A stretch of 64,000 bases of DNA from Paragonimus westermani (GCA_008508345.1 QNGE01000901.1:131973-195972); one strand, 5' to 3'; shown: positions 24,701-39,140, counted from the stretch's first letter. The notes: generated by a model from the sequence alone, not told the origin. Made by a program: numbers and translations.

Positions 24701-27700
24701 AAATTAGTTCAGGTTAAATAGCGATGATAATGACCAATATAGTATCCCTGGACTCTATAGTAAACTTTAGTATTAAGTTTGGGTGTGGGAGTATTGGAGT
24801 TGCGTAGATTTCCAGATAAGTCTGGATTACCAAAGTGAATGCACAAAAGTGTCTATAGTTATGTTTGTTCTCGTTTAGAAGGTTGAAATGCATCTAACAG
24901 GGTCCAATTTAAGAAGATGAATTACATCAAACAACAGTTTTGATGCAAATCGTTCGCATACATGGAGTAATGTGAACCACTGAGAGAAACAGAGGTTTAC
25001 GTTAACGGGACACATGTTCTAGTTAGCTAACAAACCGTACAAAATCCTTCAACTGTAAACGGGAAACAACGTGCAAACGATGTATCCTACGGAAGCCCAT
25101 ATTCACTGATAAACTGATTGATCAAGCGACATTAGTCGGATAATAGTCCACGACCCAGACATGATAAGGAATCCATCTGACTCCGGAAAACGTTTATTAC
25201 TACGATGATGCCGAACCACAACACCTAAGGTAACTGTCAACTAGTTAGCAGGATGAGATTGCGCCAAAGATTTCTTGTTTACATGAAAAACTGAAAAGAA
25301 CTGTGAAAGGGTGGTCAGGTCAACTAACTAAAGTTAAGACCTCGAATCGTTTGGAGCTACCTGAGAGGCGAAATAGTCCAGTAAAGCGAACAGTGAAAAA
25401 AAAATTGGAGTATATTCTATCTAAAACCATATATTAATAATGAATTATTATTGAACCGCGCAGTACCACATGAAATGAAAACGGGTATTGGAAGTAACTG
25501 TATTTCGCCAAACACTAGTTTCAGTAACTAAGTGTGATAAAATTATATTGTTGAATCGCACGCAATTTTTACCAAGGGTAGCTTCTAGCATACCGGTAAC
25601 ATTCGCTATACAAAGAATGCAGCTGAAGTTGGCCAACCCGATTCTAATCTCCTTCTAAAAGAGGTTCACATGCTGGATAGAAAGTAAGTGGACTTAGATG
25701 AATTCCACAGTAGGGAACGTGCAGTCAGTCAAAGGTCACACCCGAACTATTGCTAACGAAACCGAGATAGATCAACGAGGTGGTGACTATAACAAGTTGT
25801 CTGGGCATTTGTCGAATCCAAACGACCATTGTAGAAATCAGTAAGAAACTGGCCAATCAGAACGCAACCGGATGAAATTATTGTTTCTACCTACAAGAGG
25901 CTATTATTTTCTAATAGAATTAATGTACTTGGTAGCGCTAAGATATTCGATGTTCTGATTCGTTCCATACATTTGCTCTGTATTTCGCTTGATTTCAAAG
26001 ATCTAAAATAACTCTGCGATTTGGTTTCAAGTCAGTTCACCAGCTGAGGATGCAATCGTAGTTGACCAGTTTTCATAATTAGACTGCGTAACATAAGGGG
26101 ATGGAAAGTTCTGAGGGAAAATTTACCTACTGGAGTCAACCGGACAGTGAGTACGTGTTACCAATTGGAAATAGAGTTGAAATTTCGAACGTTGATTTGG
26201 ATAAGTTAAACAGAAATAAAATGACAAACTTATCAATAGACCAGCCTGTAGTTTGATCTGCTGTCCTATTGTGGAACTGCTTACTGTTAATTTCATCGAA
26301 TATGGAACCGAAGTTAATGGCCCATTTTGAAGTCGCCTGGTTGTAACGTTTTCATATTAATTCCTTGCGTACGAACTGTTTGGGCAGGGTTTTACTAAGA
26401 TCGTGCGTAATCATTGTTTTTGCCGCTCTATGTTGATCATAAATAATTAATGGTTTTGTGTAAAATACCCAAAAAATGGATAAATAGCTAACAGATTTCA
26501 ACTGTTGCTTTCTGTTCTGTTGTGAGAGTGAATCAAACCAAATCAGTGTTTCACTCAGAAAGACCAAAATTCTGGTCAGATGAGAAGCAACCGTCGGCCT
26601 TCGATGAAGAGTGAACCAAACAATCTATTACTCAGTTGACGATCTAACCGATGAACACCTGGCCACCTGTCCTGAAATTTTCGTCATTCTAAAACTGAGG
26701 TCGCTCATATCACTTTGTCTTATGGCTTCTTAGCACGCTTTCTCTAAATCAGTTTGACTGTCACATCAAAATTGACTTAGACGTCCCAAAAATTCAGATG
26801 CCGCAATATTTTTTTTTAAATGTGCATTAAGACAAAATATGCAGGCCGTTGCGATGCCAAGAGTTAATGGGTCGGAAAAATGAACATAATTAAATAAGAT
26901 CATACAAATGGGTTAACCGCTCCAAAGTGGCCACATTAAGCTTTAAAGGTCAGTAAAAAATAACCAGTCCGATTTTAGGTCCAGTGATCAATTTAATGAA
27001 ATACATTGGAGCAGACGCATATTAGGCTCCACCTACCTGCCCTCGCCGATCACCAAACATGGTCGATCACACCTTGTTTAGTGTTAACAACTGGTTAACA
27101 ACATAAGCGAAACAACGATGGAGCCAGTAAAAATCGAAACCACTGGTCTGAAACACCAACCTGATCAATATTCTCATCCACTGGAATCAGTCGCACAAGT
27201 CCAAGTCACGCGTACGAACTAGTATATGAAGTGAGTTAACATCGTACAACAGAATGTTTTCAGAGTGCGACGACTTCGGTGAACAACACAGGAAAAGAAC
27301 GTTTATCAATCGGTTTGACAAATAAAACGCGAAAATCAATGACCAATATTTGTCTAGAGGGACCAGATAGTGTATCTAGCCCACACTCAACTTAGTGTAG
27401 TGAGAATGAGCAATTGTGCCATCCCACTCAAACCACTACTTAGTAGCCAGGCGGGAACACGTATCTGGATTTTCAAGCAACCGGGGTGTAAAGACAGAAA
27501 GAAACTTTGGAGCGCAGTTTTGCATGAAATTGTTCTCCATACTTACAGGAAATGGGAACTGTCAACTGTTGCAACCATGAAGTCCTTGGGACAAAGTTGT
27601 ATGCAAATGAGTGTTTGTTCGTAGTGTTAAAGCGCACACCCCATGTGCTGGTTTTATGAATAAACAACCCTTGTACCATCGTTGCTCCTGGCTCACAACA

Positions 27701-28935
27701 GTTTTCGTGCTCGGTGAGTAAAAGCTCCAGTTTGTATGAACTTCTCTGTTTTCTAATATTTCTGCATTAATGTATGACACTGCAAGATTTTTGAGCATGA
27801 ATCTGCCGATCATCTAAAAAGCGTAATGCCGATGAACATGGTTACTAGTTGGATACGTTAGACTTTGGCTAATGCTGTTGATTATTCAGACCAACGTCCA
27901 CTGGTAATGTTATTAGTGACAACCTCACAAATGCTGTCAGTGACATTTTCACGAAGTGAGCTAAACAAACCGTCCAAGGCAACAGACAACTCTGATCACT
28001 TAGTCATGTACAGGCACACTGTATTGTCCCCCACCTTTGGAACCACTATTCGCAAATTTAACTCAACAAATTCGGTAATTACTTGCCGGCAGCCTACAGA
28101 ACCAAAAAGATGTAATTTGGTCTTCCGTTCACCAACCACAGGTGAACATTGGCTCTTCCTAGTCCGTTTAGTTCACTCGATTTTCTCTTCGGCATAACCA
28201 GTATCAGGATGAGCCAAGATATGTGTTCGCTAAAGCAGGCAGTCCAAAAAACAAATCCCAAGCTCAGCCTTACCAGTAAGGACGTAGACGTAACACGATA
28301 TCAGAGATGTGGTTAGATAGCTGTAGCCAAGGATCTCGGTCACAAATCGCTAACTGTGTGCTGAAACGTGTTTCTCATTGAGACCGCTGAAGACTTCCAG
28401 CGTCGGAAATGTTTTATCTCTTCACATTAACAAAAGTTTCGTGAAAATATATAATCACAAACACAACCGCCATTTTGGACGGCTGATGTGTCCACACATT
28501 GTGTAAAAGAAATGTCTCGTCGGTTTCTCTGCTGAAACAGCCAGCACAGTGCGTATGAGTGTTTCGAGTCGTCTTCCTGGTGTTCAGAATCACCATTTAC
28601 GCTCTGCGCGTACGACTGGCGTGATACTACCCAGGGGATGTCATTGTAGACTTCACAAATGCAGTTCGAAACAATGAAACGCAATGTGGCATCATATTGA
28701 GTTATGACACATGACTTGTGTTTTCAACCTTCTTACAGAACATATCAAAGTATGACTTCCAGGTTGTTATGTAGATTTTATGTTATGAAATTCTGCAAGC
28801 AAAAGGCGTACTCTCGATTAAAAATTCGAACAGATTAAAAAACAGCGGTGTGAGGGGTACCGAACAATCCCAATATGTTAAGAAAACTACATTGCATACA
28901 GAACCAACAGCTGATAGCACCTATTACATTCCCGT
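21744..28935. other. No recognised gene
   Basis: Seven kb of AT-rich sequence with only short unconvincing frames on both strands, for example 22966-23289 and 27865-28197 plus. No SINE copy was recognised here. Confidence 0.45.
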
Positions 28936-29250
28936 AAGCTTTCCAGTCAGCTCTTCTCAAAAACAAGCAATCGACTCGAATTTCACTCGGTTCAGACTTT
29001 TCCAGTAGTAAAAATCCTTGCCACGGCTGGGACTAGGACTCCAGCCACGATTTCACGAAGCAACCATGACGACCATTGCCTTATTGACTTCAAATTAAGC
29101 ACTGCTGAATCATCATATGCAAACGCTCAGTCACATTTATTTGTGAGTAACGACCTGATTGTCCGATTGCATCCAGGGGAGACAGCAACTGTCTTGCTAA
29201 CTCCGGTCGATGAACCCTCGACTGGGACTTCTGTCCAAGTTGAAATCGCA
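28936..29250 (-). repeat. SINE copy, diverged
   Basis: Contains CTTGCCACGGCTGGGACT, CATTTATTTGTGAGTAACGA and GGGGAGACAGCAACTGTC, all in reverse orientation. The B box is altered. Confidence 0.6.
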
Positions 29251-32200
29251 GTAATCAGTAACTTGTTCAGTGATATTTTGAATGCTGATTAGTAGTATGG
29301 GGATCAAGTGTGGGTGATGTTCAACTCATATAAAGACCAGAATCCCCTATCACTCATCAGAATCAACCGTGTTTATATTAACATGTGTTATTGAACGACA
29401 CATCCGATTATTTTTTATTGGCCTGTTCGTTGTTACCTTCCAAGGTCATGACTTAAACAACTCCGTTGTCTGAATTCGACAAGCTTCCAAAGGACTTTAT
29501 TAATCACCGCCTCTAACAGTCAGATTCGGCATAACAGCTGGTGGTTGTTTTTGATTAGTTGGCGCCGACCGACCACAGGCTCATCTGCAGTAGCTGGTGC
29601 ATGAACTCACTAACTAAATTCCTCCGGTCAGCAAACCGCTCCAGTACAATCTCGTTGCAAAGTTTCAGTTCAGTTTTACATGCAAATGATTCAGTGTTAT
29701 GCTGTTACCAAGGTACTCAACAGAGAGTAAGTTATTTGACAAACAATTTGCTGTAGGAATGAGTGGGTGCAAGAATGTAAAATTAAGAACTGAGTGATTC
29801 CAGATGTGAACAGAAACCCGTACGCGTCACAGCAAGCACCTCACAGGCACGCCCCAACAGGCAACAAACAATTGCCTGACCCACTATGGATGGCTAAAAG
29901 CAGTTTCATTCATCTGAAGCTGTTTTATAGCCGGCAAGATGATGGGTTTGGTATTCCAAAGGTGTACAACAATTTTGGGAGTGAACTGCTCTGTTGCCGA
30001 CAGGGTTAAAAAAGGTTTACTTCAACTGTTCCAGATTGCTTGCATTAGGAAGGGGAATCAATGTTGTCTGAAAGCCAAATCGGATCATTTCATGTAGCAA
30101 CTTCAATGTATCAACTCTGGAGTAATAAGTCGTACTAAGAACGAGCGTATTTTGCAGTGGGTATGAAATTTTCAATATCCCATGTGCAATTATAGCACTC
30201 CTATGGTAAGTCAATGAAACAAAGTTATGTTCTTCTTGAATACAACCGGAACTGAACTGTACTAACTCGTTTAGTTGCTCTCCGTTGTCGCAATATGGTA
30301 TATATCTCATATACTCAGCGAGTTATGAAATTAACTGCTCTACTCAAGATTTTGTGCACCCACGGATTGAACAGCATGGATTACGAGGCCTGTGGAATCC
30401 AGACGTTTTACTTATTAATAACGTAGCAACTGACACTAATTCATGTTGTTGGAAATCAATATTTGTTCTGAACAGGGTAGCTTTTAGCCACTTCACACAT
30501 TGGGCTACTACAATGATAAAATGACATGTGACCATTAGTAAGTTACTGGTTAATAATCAAGCTTCGACGCATAACTACCACGTTTTCCTCATGGTTGAGA
30601 CTATGAACGAGGTAGACTTTTAAAAGTTAACGCTAAGTGAATAGGGCTAGCAAGAGTTGACCAAAGATTACACTCAAAGTTTAATGTACGCATTTTAAAC
30701 GCTGGTTATCTGCAGCCTCTCAGTTTGAAATTCCACCTCCATTGTCAGGAAAACAGCTGGAAGAAATAACCAGTTGTTTCGACTTTTGCTGTTAACAGAA
30801 ACCATCATTAATGTATATCTCCACCTTCGCAGAGTTTCAAACCATGGGAATCTGTTTGTGAGAAATTCCAGTGATGTTCTGGAAGCCCGGTTGTCTTGAA
30901 AGGAACTTTAGTAATCGTGTTTTATGAAATTAAAACCATTACCTTCATTAAAGTTTCTGTGCATACGTGTTATTTACAAAAAGTTGTCATTACAACAGAT
31001 ACACTGCAATGTAGCTTTTTAAAAACAGTTCGGAGTTTACTGTAACATTTGAACTCGGGACTTTTAAGTGAGTCAGATACTCGATGGACCATTAGTTGTC
31101 ATAGTCATAGTCAGAGTTCTAGGTTCTGATGCTTAAATCACCTGCTATCCGATATGTTATACGCACAGACTTGTCAGTTTACAGTTCATATCTGGTTAAC
31201 TAATGCGTAATTTGCTAAGTTTTAGGCTACTGTGGATTTCATAGTATTCAATCCAGCTAGACCATCGTGCAGCGGGCACTCTGATTTTCTGTCACCTCAC
31301 TTTTTGTCACAACCGACTTTTGCCCTACTTTTGTTGAAAAATGTCCAAAACCATATTTACCTGCCATACCTATTAACTGGTACTTCTTTTGGCTAAACAT
31401 TTTTCTCCTCGTCAAAGCATGAGACCAGTCATTCTACGAAATAAATCGTGTTAAATTGCGTCATTGTGTTGCTAGTAGAAAGTAGTCCATTAGATTCTTT
31501 ACTCAGGCCTTGGTTCCTCTTTCCTTGATTGACAATTGCGTAAACCTTCACATTATTCACCAAATTCTACGTGCATTTTGCTTCACGAACGGGGAAGTTC
31601 CCATGACTACTAAGATAGACTACCAGTGCCCTAATGGTTGGCTATGTGACCCACCTGTCTACAAACTGTTTCAGATCTGGAAAATAAGACAAGTTGGGTT
31701 AGTGCCACTCAACACTGAAGCAGAACACATACAAATGCGTCATACACTCTCTTTTGTGCTGTTCAACCCGAACCCAGACACTCGAGGACGGTGCTGATTA
31801 AGACTGAAAAATAAGTAGCTTTAATTGGTGTTTACGCACGTCATTACTTCCCGAGGTGACTCATCATCATTAGCCACATTTTACACTCCCCACAATCTCA
31901 GTTTCAAGTAGGTGTGACAACCGTCTACCTATTTTGTTGAAACACTAAAACTGTGATGATCCAGTGTTTTGATACAACTTCACGACCAGAACTGGCAGTT
32001 GTTAGTTTCAACGTTTCACTTGATGTCATGTATTCCTGGAGCCGGCCGCTGACACGAGGATGTAATCAGCTAGTCGAATGCATCCACAAACATGACTGAC
32101 TTTGAGCCACATAGTGGGCTGTTGTTCATCCCCACCCCGACCTATCGTGTTGAAGCCTTTCAGTGCCACTTAATACTAAAGTAAATATTTCAGAGTGAAA

Positions 32201-35200
32201 CGTTATAGCAGAAATCAGAAATACCAGTACAGACGGTTTTTATAAACCTTTAATTGATCGCTTTGCAGATTATCTAATCTGTTGATTAACTAACGGTTTT
32301 TCCGTCACTACGCCAGCCACACAGCTTGTCCGCACAGTTTTTGTCCATTTTCTCAGGTGAGGTGAGCACCGGAAAAAATGATCAATCAGGTTGGAGTGTT
32401 TATGGTTTACAAACACAGATGTATGCAAATGAATTAGGGGCGACCAAATCTGAAAAAGTATACCACCCACAAGGCTAGTCAATGAAAACGAAAACTGGAC
32501 TGTGTGATGAACAAGAAAATAACAAGCGCGCAAGTCTACAGACAGCCCATCATTATTCCTTGATAATTTATTAGCAGTGATCTAGTGGATCGGCTGATGA
32601 TTAACAACTGATTATATGGAACTAACTTCGAGTTATCGATGGGTGTTAACACTACAACGGTCAGTCATTCTGCACGTACTGTGGTGGCTTGATACTTATA
32701 AGTGATCACTTATACGTGTTGTGAATCCAACGAAGTAATGGTTTAACTGCCCACCAGATAATTCCAGTAATCAGAATTGAACGTCCGTTCCACGGGATAC
32801 CACGAATCAGCTCTGTTCAAGTACCTTTACTCAGAATGTTTTGTCTAAAATCCACATTTGAGTGTAAAACTGCTTCCAAATAGTTGAAGGGTTCCAGTGA
32901 TAAAATATCTTCGTCTGTTCAGATAAAAAGTTCACTTTCCAAATTTTACTAAGTTATCTAGCATACGGCTCACTTTCAAGCAGGCTATCTCCACTCACAC
33001 TCATCAACAAAACTGTATCAAGGCATAAGGCACCATCACAAGTTCACTTGACCAAATTTTGCCTACCGACTCAAGGTTCAAGACTGCTAGCCACCTCCTC
33101 AGTAGGAAATATGAGTTAGCGAAAGTCCTAGCGAACATGAAGTAATTTGGATAATTTGGTATATTACCCACGAATTACTTTTTATTAACCAGTATGTTTT
33201 TATGTCGTATAATGGATTGCTCACATTGTCATCTAAATCAACCCAAACTGCACCGTTTTGCTATATCCACTGAACACGCCGTGATGTCAGCGATTAATTT
33301 CGCAACCACTCTTGTAATAGCGACTCTATGCTTTGTGTCACCATCACTCAAACTTTCCGCTCAAAATAAGTACTACCCTTTTGCTAAGATTTGTATGATT
33401 ACTGAAGGGTATAGCCAATCTCATTAGTATTTTGGTAATAGTGATTTATACCAAACTGACATCAACTAGCTGATACATCAAATTACGACTGTTAGACTTT
33501 ATGCTGATTTGTTCAACTTTATTCTAACTTACATTTTCGTGGTACCACCAACAGAGCAAATGAAGACTACCAGTCAACTCTTTCAAACTTCTTGTCAACT
33601 GTTCGTTAACTAGTGTCATCATCGCCCTATCCGGTAGTAATACTTTTTCACGTGCTATCAAACTTCAGGTTTAACTTCCTCATCTCTTTGTCATCGTCTG
33701 GGAAGCTTCTGTTTACTGACGAGCAATTGAAGACTGTGACTGTATTAGGTTAGTCATATCTCAGGTTTGATCGGAAGAGTAACTTCTTGTTACAAATTAT
33801 ATCAGCAGCCTCTTCCAGAGAGATGTTGTGGATTCCTGTTTTCGTTAGAAAATTGGGTTTCAGCTGTCCGTCTAAAACATTCTACATACTACAAATGAAG
33901 TGTCATGATCATATTTCTTCGCATCTCTCGTTTTGATGAGCGTCATTTAACCGAGTGGGTCACGTGAACAATTTAAAAAATTCGTTTATTAATTTCGGCA
34001 ACAGAACAGTCATAGACAGTACTGCTTTTAGAATATTACCGGAAAGCGTGGTATGATTGCAAGGAATTGAACTGAACGCCGAGATCATGCGCCTAACCGG
34101 TTAGTGCAGTGGTTCGCAACGTTCTTCACTTGCAGTAAGCAAATTTGGAAAGTTTCAGTCTGGTTACCGAACAAATTCACATATGAGTTGCGCACAGGAT
34201 ATAAGAAAAAAAAGTGAAAACTAGAAAAAATCCGCATTTTTAAATATAACTATTCATTCAGGATGTATTTCAAAGTATTCTTGTTGCCTCGTGTTTTTGG
34301 TACAGAATTATAAAACTAACGAATATTCTTCAATGTCGGAATCTCTGAAGTTGATGGACCGCTGTCGATTGCGTTTGTTGGGTTATGTTTTCACGTTAAC
34401 AGATTAGTTGCGCCGAGGGTTAACTCATTCAATAATTTTGTTCATGCCTTCAGGGAGTTTTAAAAACAAGCATCGCTACCATCAGCAGTGTAAAATCTTA
34501 ACATAACCTCCCTATTTAGATGTTAAAAATAGTTCTGTCTTGCAGTTTAACTGAAACTCTTAATACTAAAAGCCGGGAGAATTCCCGTTCAAACTGTTTT
34601 TCACGGAGATTGATTAATTCCGCTACAAATAGGATACTAGTCCTCAGTTTTGCATCAGGAGGATCTATTACTCAACGCTTATCTTCAGGTCAGCAGGTTG
34701 TCATGCAAAACGATCCCTCTGATATTGGAAATTAACTAGTTGCCAAATTAAAACGGATCCCAATTTGGCCAGTGGTATTTCAGATCCATCTTACGGCAAT
34801 ATCGTCAGCAGTCTGAATGCAAAATTGTCTCATCAACATTCGATCGAGTCACAGAGTAAATACTTTTCCTAATGCAGAAATTTTACTCATCCGATCAACA
34901 ATCCGGTCGTTGTCTGGTAGCCAAGAGTTCAGTCCACCGAGACGACCAAGTCTTTCACTAGACAATGCCGGTTTCGCGTAATAATTGTGGTTCCTTTGAC
35001 GGTTTTCCAAATCAGGTTTTCTTACGGCGGGAAATGAAGCAGCTCTCGATCAAGCTGCACGTACGAGTGGTCGACGCGCGAACTGATTATCTAGAGGACG
35101 TTTCATTCCATCCTTACTAAATAGATATTTGCAAAATATAACTTACTTAACAACGCAGAATAGGAATTTAGTTATACCAAAAATATTCCATTTCTAACTG

Positions 35201-36216
35201 CATTCTGTAACGTTTTCTCCAGTTTTAATCGTTGCTAACAGTTTGTCACGATATTGTATCGAGTGTACCATCAGCGACATTCTGTAACACCAGCCAAAGC
35301 CATAAGTCATGCACAGTCATACACATTTAAAAATTTCCCACCATGAGTTTCATTATCCTTTTCTGCAATGACGTTTTTCTTATCGTCTCTGATATCTGGT
35401 GTAAGACAGGTTATACAGTAAGGGACAGACTACAGTTTGATCATTCGTCTAACTCTCAAGCACCTTACATAAAACACCAGACAAATGATACATCAACTGT
35501 TTACTAAAGTGACCACAGGTATAGTTCAGAATTCAAGAACAACCTCCGTATTGCCTCAAATTAACCTCCAATAAACGGTTGATTACTCACTTATGCTTGC
35601 CAAAATAACGTGTATTTATTGCTACCATATGTTATGCCTATCGAGGATGGCTGACTAGTTTTTCGTTGTCTTGCTTTCCCTTTAGCAACTATTCATCGAA
35701 GTCCAGATCCTAAGCGAGCTCCCATGAGGGCTTTACACCGTGAGTCGATCTATCTTTCTTGGCATTTCCGTTCGAGGACAGGAAAGTGTGTTATTTCCTA
35801 AGGCGCAGTCGAAAACGGTTTCAGGTTTTTTTAAATTAGTTTCAGCGATCAAGTTCTACTCCGTTGATGACTAGCAGTTTATCTGGCTCCCAGAACAGAG
35901 TGCCTAAAGGCATTTGAGCTTCTGAATCCCGAGGCAGTCACACAATTACACACCTTCTAGTCCAGTGGAGAAAACTTTCTGATGTCACACAAGCGCAGGT
36001 TGATAACATGACTAAGATAGCAACGAGTGACTTGCATCCTAGTTTCAACAGTTCACTAAGCCAGAATCACATATAAACTATGTTACGGTAACCCGATTCT
36101 ATTCGGTTCGTAATAATGTACACAAATAATTATAAGTTGTACAAACTATAAGATGAAATGTATCTACCACTCATCAGGCAGTGTAGGTTAGTGTGCCTTG
36201 AGTAAATCAGATGTGA
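29251..36216. other. No recognised gene
   Basis: Short frames only. A motif GLWNPDVLLINN at about 30385-30423 (plus) was weighed and rejected. Nothing else stands out. Confidence 0.45.
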
Positions 36217-36408
36217 GTGACTGTCATCCACATCGACCGTGAGGGAACACTGTTTGAGAAGAAAGCGAACTTCAAGGAGGCTGCTAATGAGTTTGGAAAA
36301 TCATTAGAAAGGCTCAGTAGAAAAAAAAACAAAGAAAATGTGGAGCTAATGGTCTTTCTCTCTAAGGGGAGCCTGTTAACAACCATCACAAATGCTCACC
36401 CCTACTGA
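36217..36408 (+). CDS. TPR-like exon or pseudogene fragment
   Basis: Sixty-three codons open between stops. The segment REGTLFEKKANFKEAANEF then GKSLERL matches the first helix pair of a tetratricopeptide repeat as found in TTC9- and AIP-type co-chaperones (xxEGNxLFKxGxFKEAxxxYxxALxxL). The following KENVELMVFLSK would correspond to the loop and next helix, after which the resemblance ends. An acceptor-like AG precedes it (CAGATGTGAG) but is poor; a GT after the stop (TGAG|GTATAA) does not help. Either a single exon of a plus-strand gene or a decayed retrocopy. No partner exon was found nearby. Confidence 0.35.
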   Translation: MTVIHIDREGTLFEKKANFKEAANEFGKSLERLSRKKNKENVELMVFLSKGSLLTTITNAHPY

Positions 36409-36503
36409 GGTATAAACAAAACGCAACGCACATTAGTTTCAAAGGCTCAACTATTAACATCCCATGACCCAGATTTTGGTAAGAAACCAATGGCTGAGAA
36501 TCA

Positions 36504-36530
36504 ATAAAGCGATAAGCGATAAGCGATAAG
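36504..36530 (+). repeat. GATAAGC heptamer tandem repeat
   Basis: Between three and four tandem units of GATAAGC. Confidence 0.85.
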
Positions 36531-37377
36531 TCTATTTGTCAACCATTCATAACTTCAAGGGGATTCTACACACAAATGAAGTATGCTATTGATTTATTAC
36601 AGTAATATGTGCATCAAAGTAATCCACAGTCATTAGGCCACTGTAGACGATACCGAATATTCTACACCAGTAGTGAGAAGTATAGATTATTTGGCGACGA
36701 ACTTCTCCATATCTGATCTTCATTCACGATAGATTTTTCTTCATAACTAGAACACTACTTTTGTCAGTTACGGAACGGGAATGACGTGATTAACAGGAAA
36801 AACTGAAACGTGTACACTTCAAGTTGAACCTATAGTAAACAACTATGACAAGATCCGTTCATTCTTCTGACTAAACAATGTTCGGTTTTCATTTTCAAAT
36901 TGGACTTTTGATACCTCACATGAGACGATTGTTGTTAGTCAGCTTTTCCAAAGCTGGATTTATAGCTGCTTTGTTCCACGGAGTGGAGATGTAGTGGTGT
37001 AATCAAAGGTCATGAAAGCTTTGCCCGATTTGCTAAGCAAGGTTGGAAAGTTTGCGATCATCTGCACTTCTGGCTGGAAAATTCCTTGTACACTACAACT
37101 TATTTTATTCACTAACCAATAAACTTTCTGAATCTCACCGTTTTGTATGATTTTAGTTACACATTTGCTACTTTTCATACTATTGTCAGAATCAAGGACG
37201 ACCGTAGCCACCAGTACACTTCCAAACTAGATACACTGCTGTATGCGTTGTCTTCGGAAGTAATTCTGCAACAGATTGAATATTACTGTTTAAAATTGTG
37301 ATTATTCTTTCCAAAATTGAACTCAATATTCATCGCCGCGTAATTATCGCCTTGCAGGTTTAATGAGTTCTGTGATC

Positions 37378-37770
37378 TCGACCTGTCTCGGAAGTCCTAA
37401 TCGCGGGGTTATCGATTGGAGTTAACAGGCAGTAACTGTGTCTCCTCTCGAGACGATCGGGCAACCTGATCATTGCTCACAAGCGAGAGTGGTTGAGCGT
37501 TCAGATTTGATGATTCGGTCGTGCCTAATGTGAGGTCAATGGCGCAGTGGTTAACACGGTTGCCTCATGATTGGAATGTCCGGAGTTCAAATCCCGGCCG
37601 TGGCAAGGATATGCACTACTGACGAGCTCTAATGAGAGCGAAACTCGAGTCTAGTGCTTCTTTTCGAAAGAGGCTGGCTGGAAAGTCTATCTGAATGCGA
37701 ACGCTGCGATCAAATGTGAGTGATGGTCAACTTGAAAATAAACCAAATCCCCGACTACTCATCAGTAATT
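37378..37770 (+). repeat. tRNA-derived SINE, most complete copy
   Basis: Best-preserved copy of the dispersed ~0.38-kb family. An internal pol III promoter is visible: A box TGGCGCAGTGG (37540-37550) and B box GAGTTCAAATC (37583-37593), with tRNA-like sequence around them. The upstream part has CGATTGGAGTTAACAGG and CTCTCGAGACGATCGGG. The downstream part has CTCTAATGAGAGCGAAACTC and GAGGCTGGCTGGAAAGTC, ending near CCCCGACTACTCATCAGTAA. Other copies in this window were recognised by these segments. Confidence 0.75.
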
Positions 37771-38250
37771 CCATTTTATTCGAATAACAGAGTGCTTGGG
37801 GAAAAGTTGCAAGCAAATCTCTTTCTTACACACCTCAGCTCAGTGTTTGGATTCATTCCATCATACAACGAATTATTCTATTCGCTTTTGTCTAACCCAT
37901 TTCTTTTCCGTATGCCAGTCTCCAGAATTTCGTTCATCTGCAGAAATCACAGTACTAACTAGTGTTCTTATGTTACAGTTATCGATGCCGAATGGCTTAG
38001 TTTTGATTGCCGGTCTACTGAATTTTTAGCTCTCAAGTAAACAAACCGACAATTCTGCTTCACTTGAATTGTGTGCTCACTTACAATTTCACCTCATTAT
38101 ACCTGCATACTTTAATAACATTGCTAACTAACCAAATATAACTTTGTCATCCTTTAAGGAGAAAAACTTGCACACTTGGAGACTGCAAAGAACATTGGCG
38201 AACAACATTGGCTGGAAGTAGTGTATTAGCTGTGAAGGTATAACCACTCT

Positions 38251-38264
38251 GTGTGTGTGTGTGT
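38251..38264 (+). repeat. (GT)7 microsatellite
   Basis: Seven GT dinucleotides in a non-coding region. Confidence 0.85.
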
Positions 38265-38701
38265 TGTGAAAGGAAGTTGACCCGGCAGTAAAGCCTACTA
38301 AACCATAGAGATTAATTTCACTTGAGGCAATCTAAGCAATTATGCCGTTTAATAGTTCAGCTATTTAGTAAACGCTTTAATTTTCTACCTAGCAGTTTAT
38401 TTCTTTCCTTGTTTCCACTAGTAAGTTGAAAACAATACCTAGAGAAGTAAGCAGTGATCTTCCCTTGACAGAAAATGTTGTTCGACAAACGGATGTCACT
38501 TTCCATCATTTCAGATGGAGACCCAGTAACCGTCCTGTCAACACCAACGGACAACTTCGTATGCAAGATCTTACAGAGAGTTCGAAAGCATAGCAGACAC
38601 TCTACGGTATTATTCGGAGTGGACGGTAGAGTCACTTTGACACTCCTCTAACCCTGTTCACAAAAATATGTGGCTAGGCGTGTAAACGTCATGCTTCTTT
38701 C

Positions 38702-39140
38702 GAGTCTAAGGTGACGCAGTGGTTAACACAGACGACTTCTGATAACATGGCCCGCAGTTTAAATCGTCACCAGTGATGACTTCCAACAGTAGAGCTCGAA
38801 ACTACCTTCTTTCCCAAATGGGATGACTGAATTTTTCCGTCCTAATGTAACAAGTGAAACGTGATGTAACTGATGTATAACTTACAACCGTGAACCCTCC
38901 GGTAACTCTCCTGGTACCATATTGTTTTTTGTGGGTTTGCGGGGTAGTGGACACTGGAATTTCTTTCTGGGTCGGAAAGTAGAAACCTAATTCCGGGAGA
39001 AGGAATTCGTGCATTTTTGATGGGTTAAACGTACCGGCAAGATCTCGAATCCGGCGCTTCTTTTTGAAGTAAACCAACTGAAAATCCCAGATTAGGGTGT
39101 CTCTATGACTAAATGTGAATGACTGTCCATGTGCAACCCA
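38702..39140 (+). repeat. SINE copy, diverged and interrupted
   Basis: The tRNA-like part GGTGACGCAGTGGTTAACAC lies at about 38709; SINE similarity resumes near 39053 (GGCGCTTCTTTTTGAAG) and ends with AAATGTGAATGACTGTCC. About 230 bp between them does not match. A reverse-orientation SINE piece lies just before (38513-38560). Confidence 0.45.

Noticed and set aside
30285..30524. GLWNPDVLLINN followed by a GT, resembling the WxPDIxLxNN motif of Cys-loop channels at a known exon end
   Set aside because: The conserved residues before the motif are absent, no proper acceptor is found, and no neighbouring channel exon is visible.
34070..34140. Possible SINE head with GGTTAGTGCAGTGGTTCGCAA
   Set aside because: Only one short tRNA-like phrase, with no B box at the right distance and none of the SINE body.
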